This document shows positions 20,684-28,888 of a stretch of DNA of 64,000 bases, one piece after another. Both the position numbers and the translations under genes were made by a program. The number at the start of each line of letters is the position of its first letter. Position 1 is the stretch's first letter. The notes under the pieces were generated by a model that saw nothing but the letters and a program-made list of their open reading frames with translations, had not been told where the DNA came from and did not search any database. This DNA is from Psychrosphaera ytuae (GTDB taxonomy: Bacteria > Pseudomonadota > Gammaproteobacteria > Enterobacterales > Alteromonadaceae). The stretch spans positions 1,922,001 through 1,986,000 of the forward strand of contig NZ_CP072110.1 of assembly GCF_017638545.1 (NCBI RefSeq), given 5' to 3'.

Positions 20684-20714
20684 GAGAAAAGCAAAGCGGC
20701 GCAAGGCACGCCGC
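20684..20714 (-). terminator. intrinsic terminator after the acyl-CoA dehydrogenase
   Basis: Minus strand GCGGCG, loop TGCCTTG, CGCCGC, followed by TTTGCTTTT. It lies just downstream of the gene ending at 20733 and directly upstream of the S10 promoter, insulating the two units. Confidence 0.75.
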
Positions 20715-20732
20715 GATAACCTGTTATTTTAT

Positions 20733-22505
20733 TTACACTTGTTCTGCTGAAAAAGTATACAACAATTCAGCACCAGACTCGATTTGAGCTTTTAGACTAT
20801 GAATACGCGGTAATAAACGCGCAAAGTAATAATTAGCGGTAAGCTTCTTACTTTCCGCTAGTGCTTCATTACCTTCTAATGATTCTGCAGCAACCACCAT
20901 TTTCGCCCACATATATGCATACAGTACATAACCAGCAAGATGTAAGAAGTCCACTGACGCAGCACCAATAGCATTTTTATCTGTTGCAGCTTCAGCTAAT
21001 ACTGTGTCGGCTGTTTCTTTTAATAAGTCAGCTGCTTTGTTTAACTCTGACATTAAAGAAGCATTAACTGAGTTATTGTCCGAGGCGAACGCTTTTATTT
21101 CATCAATGATAGAATTTAAAGTAGCACCTTTATCCATAGCGACTTTACGACCCATTAGGTCTAGTGCTTGGATGCCGTTGGTACCCTCATAAATTTGAGT
21201 AATGCGACAATCACGTACAAGCTGCTCTTGACCCCATTCACGTACGTAACCGTGACCGCCCAATACTTGTTGGCCGGCAATACAACCTTCTAAGCTAGTG
21301 TCGGTAACAAATGCTTTAGCAATTGGAGTTAACAGTTGCGCTTTAGCGTCGGCTAATTTTGCCTGCTCTTTATCGTCACTGAACTTGGCAACATCTAACT
21401 GGATAGAAACATAGGTACCAAATGCACGGGCAGCCTCGTTCATAGCACGCATATTTAGAAGCATACGGCGTACATCAGGGTGAACAACAATCGGATCACA
21501 GTCTTTATCCGTCATGCGCTCTACGCCTTTACCTTGACCACGGTCCATGGCGTAAAGTTTAGCGTTTTGGTATGAGCGTTCTGCGGCACCAAGACCCTGA
21601 AGTCCAACTAACAGGCGCTCGTAGTTCATCATTGTAAACATAGCAGCAAGGCCTTTGTTCACCTCACCAACTAAGTAACCTTTAGCGCCATCAAAATTGA
21701 TCACACATGTTGCGCTTGTGTGAATACCCATCTTGTGTTCAATAGAGCCACAACTAACAGCGTTAGGTTCTTGTAGATTGCCTTGCGCATCAACATTAAT
21801 TTTTGGTACTAAGAATAGTGAAATACCGCGAGAACCTTCCGGTGCGTCAGGTAATTTTGCTAGTACTAAATGAATGATATTTTCTGTTAGGTCGTGCTCA
21901 CCACCTGAAATGAAAATTTTGCTACCAGTAATGTCATAACTACCGCAATCATTTGGCACTGCTTTCGTTTTGATAAGACCAAGGTCAGTACCAGCGTGAG
22001 CTTCAGTTAAACACATTGAGCCAGTCCACTGACCAGAATACATATTTGGAAGGTAAAGTTCTTTAAGCTCTTCTGAAGCGTGTGCATTAATCGCCAAACA
22101 CGCACCAGCCGTTAGTCCCGGATAAAGTGCAAAAGCCAAGTCTGCAGAACACATCATTTCTTCATGCATAGCAGTGATAGACTTAGGCATACCCATACCA
22201 CCAAATTCTGGATTGCCTGCTAGACCAATCCAACCACCTTCGGCTACTACATTATATGAGTCTTTGTACGACGCTGGTGTTGTTACATCACCACTATCAA
22301 ATTTTACGCCTTCTTCATCAGCAGCACGGCTAAATGGTGCAATCGCCTCTTCAGTTACTTTGGCGCTCTCAGCTAAGATAGCCATGGCCGTATCGACATC
22401 GATGCTCTCTGATAGGTGAGCGTTTTCCTGCCAAAACTCTTGTACTTTAAAAGTATCAAACAGGATAAAGTTCATATCATTTAGTGGTGCGTTGTATTGA
22501 CTCAT
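20733..22505 (-). CDS. acyl-CoA dehydrogenase family protein (DmdC-like subfamily)
   Basis: 590 aa from ATG at 22505 (MSQYNAPLNDMNFILFDTF). An upstream in-frame start lacks homology, and GAGAG precedes the chosen ATG. Acyl-CoA dehydrogenase N-terminal, middle (CLTEAHAGTDLG) and C-terminal FAD domains are in order. The loop ITQIYEGTNGIQALDLMGRK carries the likely catalytic Glu, and an extra C-terminal helical domain follows. This architecture groups with long-chain or 3-methylmercaptopropionyl-CoA dehydrogenases, which oxidise acyl-CoA to enoyl-CoA; the substrate cannot be told. It is monocistronic, between dnaE2 and the S10 promoter. Confidence 0.9.
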   Translation of the reverse strand: MSQYNAPLNDMNFILFDTFKVQEFWQENAHLSESIDVDTAMAILAESAKVTEEAIAPFSRAADEEGVKFDSGDVTTPASYKDSYNVVAEGGWIGLAGNPEFGGMGMPKSITAMHEEMMCSADLAFALYPGLTAGACLAINAHASEELKELYLPNMYSGQWTGSMCLTEAHAGTDLGLIKTKAVPNDCGSYDITGSKIFISGGEHDLTENIIHLVLAKLPDAPEGSRGISLFLVPKINVDAQGNLQEPNAVSCGSIEHKMGIHTSATCVINFDGAKGYLVGEVNKGLAAMFTMMNYERLLVGLQGLGAAERSYQNAKLYAMDRGQGKGVERMTDKDCDPIVVHPDVRRMLLNMRAMNEAARAFGTYVSIQLDVAKFSDDKEQAKLADAKAQLLTPIAKAFVTDTSLEGCIAGQQVLGGHGYVREWGQEQLVRDCRITQIYEGTNGIQALDLMGRKVAMDKGATLNSIIDEIKAFASDNNSVNASLMSELNKAADLLKETADTVLAEAATDKNAIGAASVDFLHLAGYVLYAYMWAKMVVAAESLEGNEALAESKKLTANYYFARLLPRIHSLKAQIESGAELLYTFSAEQV

Positions 22506-22669
22506 AATGCTCTCATTTAAACAATTATTGTGTGTTTTATGATTTTGACTATACATGATAACTGGTCGGATGACATAGTCAAACCATCTCGTTTGTTGTC
22601 AAATCTACGTTAAATGTAGCTAAAGCGTTTAATCTCTCCACTTTTATTACTGTGCTGTCGATGTTGCAA

Positions 22670-25600
22670 CTAATGAAAGTCTCGAGCTTTAGTTTTGAGC
22701 CCTTCTAATTCACTGGTTAAATCAATGAGTTTACCCGCTATTACGTGGATCACTTCACCCTCTCGTTCCAAAATCCCTTTCACTTTAAGTACCTTGGATG
22801 TCAGAAAACCTTGTTTTTGAGCACGAGCTGTAGCAACCCACACGACAACATTAGTATTGCCGGTATCATCTTCGAGGGTCATGAAGGTTACACCTGACGC
22901 AGTGCCCGGACTCTGTCGACCCGTTACCACTCCAACAACAGTAACGGGTGTTTTGTGGCGACACAGGCGTAATTCGTTTGCAGGAGTATAGCGACCTAAT
23001 TGTCCCTGTTCTTTTAACAACGTAATTGGATGATGATCCAGACTCAGACCCGTCGCCGCATAGTCCTCTATCAATGTCTGATATTGTGTTGGTTGGGTAG
23101 ATAAGGCTTGCTGTGAAGGATCGGATAGGTGTCTAAACAAGGGAAGTTCAGTTTCTAAATCCATCATTTGCCAACGCGTTTCATATCGATTTCCCGCAAT
23201 ACCTTTAAAAACGTCTGCACTGGCCAGCGCCTGCATTTCATTACTCGGAATTTTTAAACGCTTTAATTCAGCAATATTTTTAAAGTGCCCCTGTTTTGTA
23301 CGAACACCTACAATTCGCTCTATCGTTGTTTGTTTAATCCCTTTCACGAGTCTAAACCCCAAACGAATAGCCAAGCCTGAAAGCTCCGGTTCACCTTCCA
23401 CAAGCGAATGGTCCCACTCCGAATAGTTAATATCGATGGGTAAAATCAATACATCGTGGCGCTTTGCATCTTGTATCAGTTGCGCAGGCCCATAAAAACC
23501 CATTGGTAGACTATTTAACAAGCCGCAATAAAAAGCCTCAGGATAGTGGTGTTTCAACCATGCAGAAACATAAGCCAAAACAGCAAAACTAGCAGAATGT
23601 GACTCAGGAAACCCGTATTCACCAAACCCGCAAATTTGCTGGAAAATACGCTCTGCAAATTCTTCACTGTAACCTCGCTGTGACATCCCCGCCACCAGCT
23701 TTTGACGAAATTGGTTAAGCTGGCCGTTGCGTTTCCATTTGCCCATTGCTCTGCGCAGTTGGTCGGCTTCACCACCGGTAAAACCGGCTGCCACCATAGC
23801 CAACTTAATAACCTGTTCCTGAAATATAGGTACTCCCAAGGTCCGATATAATACAGCCTCTACTTCTTTAGACGGATAATCAACAGGCTCAATGCCCTCT
23901 CGCCTTTTTAAGTATGGGTGCACCATACCTCCTTGAATTGGCCCAGGCCTTACAATTGCAATTTGAATCACCAGGTCATAATAAGTCTTAGGTTTAAGCC
24001 TAGGTAACATGCTCATCTGTGCTCGTGATTCGATCTGGAAGACCCCAACCGTATCCGCTTGCTTGATCATTTCATATACTTCAAGGTCATCCCCCATCGC
24101 CGTAATATCAGCGATACTTACTGAACGCTGATAGTGTGCTTTGATTAAAGCAAAGGACTTTCGAATGGCAGTTAGCATACCTAAAGCAAGGACATCAACT
24201 TTCAATAGCGCTAAGCTCTCTAAGTCATCTTTGTCCCACTGGATAACAGTTCGGCCATCCATCGCCGCATTTTCGACTGGGACTAGCTCATGTAGTGGTC
24301 CAGAGGAAATGATAAAACCGCCAACGTGTTGAGATAGGTGACGAGGAAATCCTTTAATTTGCTCCACCAGCAAAATAAATTGTTTTCCTTTTTCCGACTG
24401 TGGGTTCAACCCTAATTCGCTGAGTTGTTCGAACCAATAAGCCTGTCGGTCGCGTCGGTTGATATTTTTAATAAAAAAATCCAACTGTAGCTCTTCAAAC
24501 CCGAGCGCTTTTCCAACCTCTCGAATTGCGCTTTTGGTTCGATATGTCACTACGGTTGCAGCAATAGCGGCATGATTACGACCGTATTTTTGATAAATAT
24601 ATTGAAAAATTTCTTCTCTGCGCTGATGCTCAAAGTCGACATCAATATCAGGTGGCTCATTGCGCTCTTTTGAGATAAAACGCTCAAAAAGCACGTTGAT
24701 TTGAGAAGGATCCACCGCCGTAATTTCTAAGCAATAACACACTACGGAATTAGCCGCTGAGCCCCGCCCTTGATATAGAATCCCTTTGCGCTTGGCATAC
24801 TGCACAATGTCATAGATAGTGATAAAAAAGTGTTCGTATTGCATCTCAGCGATAAGGCCTAATTCTTTTTCTATCAGTCCTTTCACCTCTTCTGTTGGGC
24901 CTTCCGGAAAACGTTTTTTAACACCTGCTTCTACTAACGTTCGCAAATACTCTGACGGTGTCTGTTGTTTTGGGATCAGCTCAGAAGGATATTCATATCG
25001 CAATTCACCAAGGTCAAATTCACATTGCTCAGCCAAAAGAACTGAATTTAATAACCACTCTGTTTTGTATAACGCAGCAAGTTTATTAGGTGGTCGAATG
25101 CATTGTTCTGCATTACTAAGTGCGGCACGACCTAGCTGTTCAACTTGAGTTCCTAATCGTGTTGCAGTCAACACATGTTGTAACGGTAGGCGCTGTGGGT
25201 CGTGCATTAACACTTGGCCACAAGCAATAATAGGTAAATTAAAATCTGCCGCTAATTTCTCGCAGGTTTTAACGTATCTATGCTCTCCATGATTAAGTAC
25301 TTTGGTGAGACCTAAATACAATTGTTCGGGCCATCGCCCATTTAAACTTAATAGCCATTTGGCATCTTGACGGTCTTTATCTAATTCACCACTTGGGTGC
25401 CAAATAACAAAACACTCTCTTACCGAGCGTAAATCCCATGCATTAAGCTCATATTCACCTTTTTCACACCGGCGTCTTGCATTTGTGATCACCCGACATA
25501 GCTCTGCATACGCTTTTCGATTTGGGCACAATAACGTTAACCTCAGACTCTGTTGATAAGTAAAGTGACTTCCAATGATTAAACGAATGGGTAAATGATG

Positions 25601-25783
25601 CTCTTTGATGTGACTGTATGCTCGGACAACGCCAGCAACAGAACATTCATCGGTAATTGCTATAGAGTGGTATTGATAGGCGGTCGCCTGCTCTACGATT
25701 TCTTCTGGGTGGGACGCCCCTGTTAAAAAGCTGAAGTTAGTAAAACTACATAACTCCGCATACCCCGGATAAATACGGCTCAT
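22670..25783 (-). CDS. dnaE2: error-prone DNA polymerase DnaE2 (ImuC)
   Basis: 1037 aa, in the range of DnaE2 proteins and shorter than replicative DnaE (1160). ATG at 25783 (MSRIYPGYAELCSFTNFS) overlaps the imuB stop by four bases, so it is preferred over a start 17 codons upstream inside imuB. An N-terminal PHP domain is followed by the polymerase III palm with PDIDVDF (378-384) and LLKVDVLAL acidic motifs, tandem helix-hairpin-helix segments and a C-terminal OB fold (TVVGVVTGRQ). It performs SOS translesion synthesis with ImuB. Third gene of the LexA-controlled cassette. Confidence 0.95.
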   Translation of the reverse strand: MSRIYPGYAELCSFTNFSFLTGASHPEEIVEQATAYQYHSIAITDECSVAGVVRAYSHIKEHHLPIRLIIGSHFTYQQSLRLTLLCPNRKAYAELCRVITNARRRCEKGEYELNAWDLRSVRECFVIWHPSGELDKDRQDAKWLLSLNGRWPEQLYLGLTKVLNHGEHRYVKTCEKLAADFNLPIIACGQVLMHDPQRLPLQHVLTATRLGTQVEQLGRAALSNAEQCIRPPNKLAALYKTEWLLNSVLLAEQCEFDLGELRYEYPSELIPKQQTPSEYLRTLVEAGVKKRFPEGPTEEVKGLIEKELGLIAEMQYEHFFITIYDIVQYAKRKGILYQGRGSAANSVVCYCLEITAVDPSQINVLFERFISKERNEPPDIDVDFEHQRREEIFQYIYQKYGRNHAAIAATVVTYRTKSAIREVGKALGFEELQLDFFIKNINRRDRQAYWFEQLSELGLNPQSEKGKQFILLVEQIKGFPRHLSQHVGGFIISSGPLHELVPVENAAMDGRTVIQWDKDDLESLALLKVDVLALGMLTAIRKSFALIKAHYQRSVSIADITAMGDDLEVYEMIKQADTVGVFQIESRAQMSMLPRLKPKTYYDLVIQIAIVRPGPIQGGMVHPYLKRREGIEPVDYPSKEVEAVLYRTLGVPIFQEQVIKLAMVAAGFTGGEADQLRRAMGKWKRNGQLNQFRQKLVAGMSQRGYSEEFAERIFQQICGFGEYGFPESHSASFAVLAYVSAWLKHHYPEAFYCGLLNSLPMGFYGPAQLIQDAKRHDVLILPIDINYSEWDHSLVEGEPELSGLAIRLGFRLVKGIKQTTIERIVGVRTKQGHFKNIAELKRLKIPSNEMQALASADVFKGIAGNRYETRWQMMDLETELPLFRHLSDPSQQALSTQPTQYQTLIEDYAATGLSLDHHPITLLKEQGQLGRYTPANELRLCRHKTPVTVVGVVTGRQSPGTASGVTFMTLEDDTGNTNVVVWVATARAQKQGFLTSKVLKVKGILEREGEVIHVIAGKLIDLTSELEGLKTKARDFH

Positions 25784-27252
25784 GAAAAATACCCATGGAC
25801 AAACCACTGCTGATTTGGCGTTCTGAATATCCAAAGCTTTTTACCTTGCTGGTTTTCTGCCACATAGTAGTCTCGACATGTAGGGGCAAACTCCCACCAA
25901 CCAGACGTAATACGCTCAGGACCAGATAGTATCGTCACTTGCTCTTTTAGCTCGCTCGGTATCGCCTGCAAATAACTAGGTCTAATGTCTAACAGACTAG
26001 TTGGTTGCCAAAACGTTCCTTTAGAAATCGTCCCCAAACGTGAATCGCTAGACGCTTGTGTTGATACGGCCTTCCTAGTCTCAGTAATGTCATTGAGGGG
26101 AGACAAGACTGTCACTTTAGATGGCTCTAAAGCATGCCGATGGTACATTCGGTATACGTGCTCACGTCCTAGCTTAGCTTGTAACATGGCACACAGCTCT
26201 TGTGATTCTAGAGCGCTCGCTTGCTGATTAAACAAATCATTCACCCGCGCTGACTGCGACACTAAACGAGTACATATCAACCGAATACTTACGACTGGCT
26301 CAGCCAACTTTACCGACTCTAGTTGCAGTCGAACCAACGACAACCACTTACTCGCTCGGTACTCACCATCCCCACGCTCTACGTACATTGAAATAAACTC
26401 GTTGTACCGGTAACACAATTCAAAGCACAAGGTTTGCGCAACTTTATTACGGATTTTTAAATACGTTTCGAGTTCTTTTAATAGTTTTTTAATTGGATGC
26501 TGTAACACTTCGGCATTACTAATTTCGTACATCAGCTCTAACGTACGTCGGTATTCGAGCTTTGGGCTAAACAAGGCTAATTTGGTATGTAATTCTCCTG
26601 TCAGCTGGCCAAGGTAAGTAAACAAAGGTAAGTCAAAGCGTTTGGCCAGTTGCTTTAGAGGAATATCTAGTAATTCTGCGATGGTCTTTATGCCGACTCT
26701 ATGAAGTTGCTCCTTTTGTTTTGGACTTATCTGTAAGTAATCAATCGGTAGTTGTTTTAGTGCTGTTATGGACTCATCAGGGTTGGTATACAAAACATTG
26801 ACTTTGGCTTGCGCTAATACTTTTGCCATTCTCGGACTCGGCGCCGAGGCGTAATAAAAGCTCAATGCCTGATCGGCAAAACAAGTTGTGACTGCTAGCC
26901 AATAATCACTAATGTCTTTATAAAGACGCAGCATATTATCAATCCGTAAAAACAGACCATTTGGTGGATCTAAAGCAATATCCGCAGTCAACTTGTACAG
27001 TCGTTCGGCTAATTCAAAAAGCCTCTCTTGCTCTATTTCAGGTTGATACTCTAAAACTTTAAGGGTTTGGCTCAACGATAAGGACATCGCCAATCCCATT
27101 CCCACCTTGATCCCGAGCGTTCTCGCAAACGCATTAAACTGAACGACCTCATGGTGTCTTGGGTCGACAATGATCACAGGTTCAGTTTCTTGAGATAAGT
27201 TACTAGAGCTTTCTAGCTGTAAAGAATGAAACGACAAGTAAAGCCACTGCAT
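25780..27252 (-). CDS. imuB: ImuB, catalytically dead Y-family polymerase-like protein
   Basis: 490 aa from ATG at 27252 (MQWLYLSFHSLQLE), the usual ImuB beginning. A TTG ten codons earlier overlaps the imuA stop codon and is less likely. The Y-family palm/finger/little-finger plan is recognisable, but the N-terminal metal-binding Asp is absent (YLSFHSL) and the second acidic pair is replaced (LFLRIDNML), as in other ImuB proteins. ImuB links the DnaE2 polymerase to the beta clamp in the mutasome. A sliding-clamp motif was not pinned down by eye. Confidence 0.93.
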   Translation of the reverse strand: MQWLYLSFHSLQLESSSNLSQETEPVIIVDPRHHEVVQFNAFARTLGIKVGMGLAMSLSLSQTLKVLEYQPEIEQERLFELAERLYKLTADIALDPPNGLFLRIDNMLRLYKDISDYWLAVTTCFADQALSFYYASAPSPRMAKVLAQAKVNVLYTNPDESITALKQLPIDYLQISPKQKEQLHRVGIKTIAELLDIPLKQLAKRFDLPLFTYLGQLTGELHTKLALFSPKLEYRRTLELMYEISNAEVLQHPIKKLLKELETYLKIRNKVAQTLCFELCYRYNEFISMYVERGDGEYRASKWLSLVRLQLESVKLAEPVVSIRLICTRLVSQSARVNDLFNQQASALESQELCAMLQAKLGREHVYRMYHRHALEPSKVTVLSPLNDITETRKAVSTQASSDSRLGTISKGTFWQPTSLLDIRPSYLQAIPSELKEQVTILSGPERITSGWWEFAPTCRDYYVAENQQGKKLWIFRTPNQQWFVHGYFS

Positions 27253-27278
27253 CGCGCTACCTGATAAGCCTTTACCGA

Positions 27279-27968
27279 TCAATGACCAGCTGCGCGTGGA
27301 AACGCTACAACATTATCATTTGCCATTACTGGCTTGTCTCTAGATATCAACTCTGGCCACCATTCACTCATATCGACCGTAAAGTAATCCGTTGCTCGGC
27401 CACCTTTTTGTTTATCTACTTTTAATTGAATACCTTTAGCATGCGAAGTGATACTCAAGCTCACCGTACTCGGTAAAGAAAATAAGGGCTGTGCTTTTTG
27501 ATACCGAAACAAAATTAAACTCGCTCCGCCCTGCTCACAAGCCAACATAAGACGCCGAATTTGTTTAATCGATAGGCTGTCTTGCCATAATACAACGGCG
27601 CTACAACAACCACTCGACAAACACTGTTCGGTGGCCCATAACGATTGCTCTTCACTGGTTGGAGTCAGTAACAGTACTTTGTCGACATTGATGTGATTGG
27701 CCATTAAGTATTCGGCATTAAGCTGTATTGGTGGTGCAACAAAAACCAATTGTCCGGCGTTTTGTTTGGCCGACAAAAACGGCGTCATCAGTCGTAACTC
27801 ACCAACGCCGAAAGCGGTTTTGAGCTCTATAATACCTTGCTCAGGAAAACCACCTTGCAACGCTTGATCAACCTCATTGAAACCACTGGGAATTCGTTTA
27901 ATTTGCTCACGACTATTGCAGCCATACCAAACGAGCCCTTTGTTCTGATATTCACTTAACTCTAACAT
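27279..27968 (-). CDS. imuA: ImuA, RecA/SulA-like SOS mutagenesis protein
   Basis: 229 aa from ATG at 27968 (MLELSEYQNKGLVWYG), five codons inside a longer TTG-started frame that would run into the LexA box. It resembles the short RecA-like ImuA/SulA group: IPSGFNEVDQALQGGFPEQGIIEL is followed by a RecA-core fold without a canonical Walker A lysine (TAFGVGE). It is the first gene of imuA-imuB-dnaE2, 15 bp from a perfect LexA box, and is expected to be a component of the mutasome. Confidence 0.9.
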   Translation of the reverse strand: MLELSEYQNKGLVWYGCNSREQIKRIPSGFNEVDQALQGGFPEQGIIELKTAFGVGELRLMTPFLSAKQNAGQLVFVAPPIQLNAEYLMANHINVDKVLLLTPTSEEQSLWATEQCLSSGCCSAVVLWQDSLSIKQIRRLMLACEQGGASLILFRYQKAQPLFSLPSTVSLSITSHAKGIQLKVDKQKGGRATDYFTVDMSEWWPELISRDKPVMANDNVVAFPRAAGH

Positions 27969-27982
27969 AACCACCACCAACA

Positions 27983-27998
27983 CTGTTTATTTATACAG
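27983..27998. promoter_or_regulatory. LexA (SOS) box
   Basis: CTGT-N8-ACAG with both half-sites perfect and an all-A/T centre, matching the gammaproteobacterial LexA consensus. It lies 15 bp upstream of the imuA start and touches the -10 element, so LexA binding would block the promoter of the whole mutagenesis cassette. Confidence 0.93.
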
Positions 27999-28026
27999 TA
28001 TAAATACAGTGGGTAGATATTGCCAA
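27997..28026 (-). promoter_or_regulatory. promoter of imuA-imuB-dnaE2
   Basis: Minus strand -35 TTGGCA (28021-28026), 18-bp spacer, -10 TATACT (27997-28002). The -10 overlaps the first bases of the LexA box, the standard arrangement of a repressed SOS promoter. Confidence 0.65.
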
Positions 28027-28034
28027 GTCAAAAA

Positions 28035-28060
28035 TAAAAAAGCCGCTGTAAAAAGCGGCT
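28035..28060 (-). terminator. intrinsic terminator of the cobalamin adenosyltransferase gene
   Basis: Minus strand AGCCGCT, loop TTTTAC, AGCGGCT, then six T. It ends transcription from the gene at 28096-28695 just before the SOS promoter. Confidence 0.88.
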
Positions 28061-28095
28061 TGTTTTATGATTTATAAACAGATTTATTTGTTCGA

Positions 28096-28695
28096 TTAAT
28101 AATCAAACCCCTGTAAGGCTTTTACTCCTGAATCAAACGCATGCTTGATGTTTTTTACTTCACTAACCGTATCAGCAAGCTCTATTAACTCACGGTGCGC
28201 AGCACGGCCTGTCACTACTACAGATTGCATATGCGGACGGCTACGTATTGCTGCGAGTACTTCCTCTAAATCGAGGTACTGATAAGTGATCATGTAAGTC
28301 AATTCATCCAGTAATACCACGTCTATCGACTCATCCGCTAAAAACGCTTTGGCTTGTTGCCAAGTTTCTTGCGCGGCTTTTGTATCGGATTCTCGGTTTT
28401 GTGTATCCCAGGTAAATCCAGTTTTCATAACGGCAAATGGCACGCCGTGTTTTTCCAATAAACGACGCTCTCCGCAGTCCCACTCACCCTTGATAAATTG
28501 TACTACGGCGGCTTTTTTGTCATAACCAACGCAACGTGTTACCACGCCAAACCCAGAAGTCGACTTGCCTTTGCCATTACCCGTGATTACTTGAAAAATC
28601 CCTTGCTCTTTTTGTGCGGCTTCAACACGCTGATCCACTTGTTCTTTTAATCGCTGTTGGCGCTCTTTGTGTTTTTGGTCTTTATCTTGACTCAT
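28096..28695 (-). CDS. cobO: cob(I)yrinic acid a,c-diamide adenosyltransferase
   Basis: 199 aa from the second of two adjacent ATG codons, which sits better after GGGA; the first (28698) is possible. The P-loop GNGKGKST is at about residues 39-46. Downstream are VVQFIKGEWDCGERRLLE and DVVLLDELTYMITYQYLD, all typical of BtuR/CobO/CobP. It transfers the adenosyl group of ATP to cobalt for coenzyme B12 synthesis or salvage. It stands alone, and no cobalamin riboswitch is apparent in the 190 bp upstream. Confidence 0.93.
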   Translation of the reverse strand: MSQDKDQKHKERQQRLKEQVDQRVEAAQKEQGIFQVITGNGKGKSTSGFGVVTRCVGYDKKAAVVQFIKGEWDCGERRLLEKHGVPFAVMKTGFTWDTQNRESDTKAAQETWQQAKAFLADESIDVVLLDELTYMITYQYLDLEEVLAAIRSRPHMQSVVVTGRAAHRELIELADTVSEVKNIKHAFDSGVKALQGFDY

Positions 28696-28888
28696 CATTT
28701 TCCCAAAAGTCTTCTACACTCTAAATCCAGTAATTTGGAAATCACATTACGCTCAATACGAGCGAATAACTCATTAAAACCATTTATTTTATTATTTTTT
28801 TATGAAAAGTGTGCCGTTTTGGTTAATTAATGATAGAATCCGGCGGCTTTTTTTAACCAACATATTATTGAGAAGATAGAGCAAGACA

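Noticed and set aside
27995..28010. Second LexA box overlapping the first
   Set aside because: The second half-site does not complete CTGT-N8-ACAG; it is just the A/T-rich promoter.
28699..28888. Cobalamin riboswitch upstream of cobO
   Set aside because: The region is too short and AT-rich, and I see no B12-box sequence.
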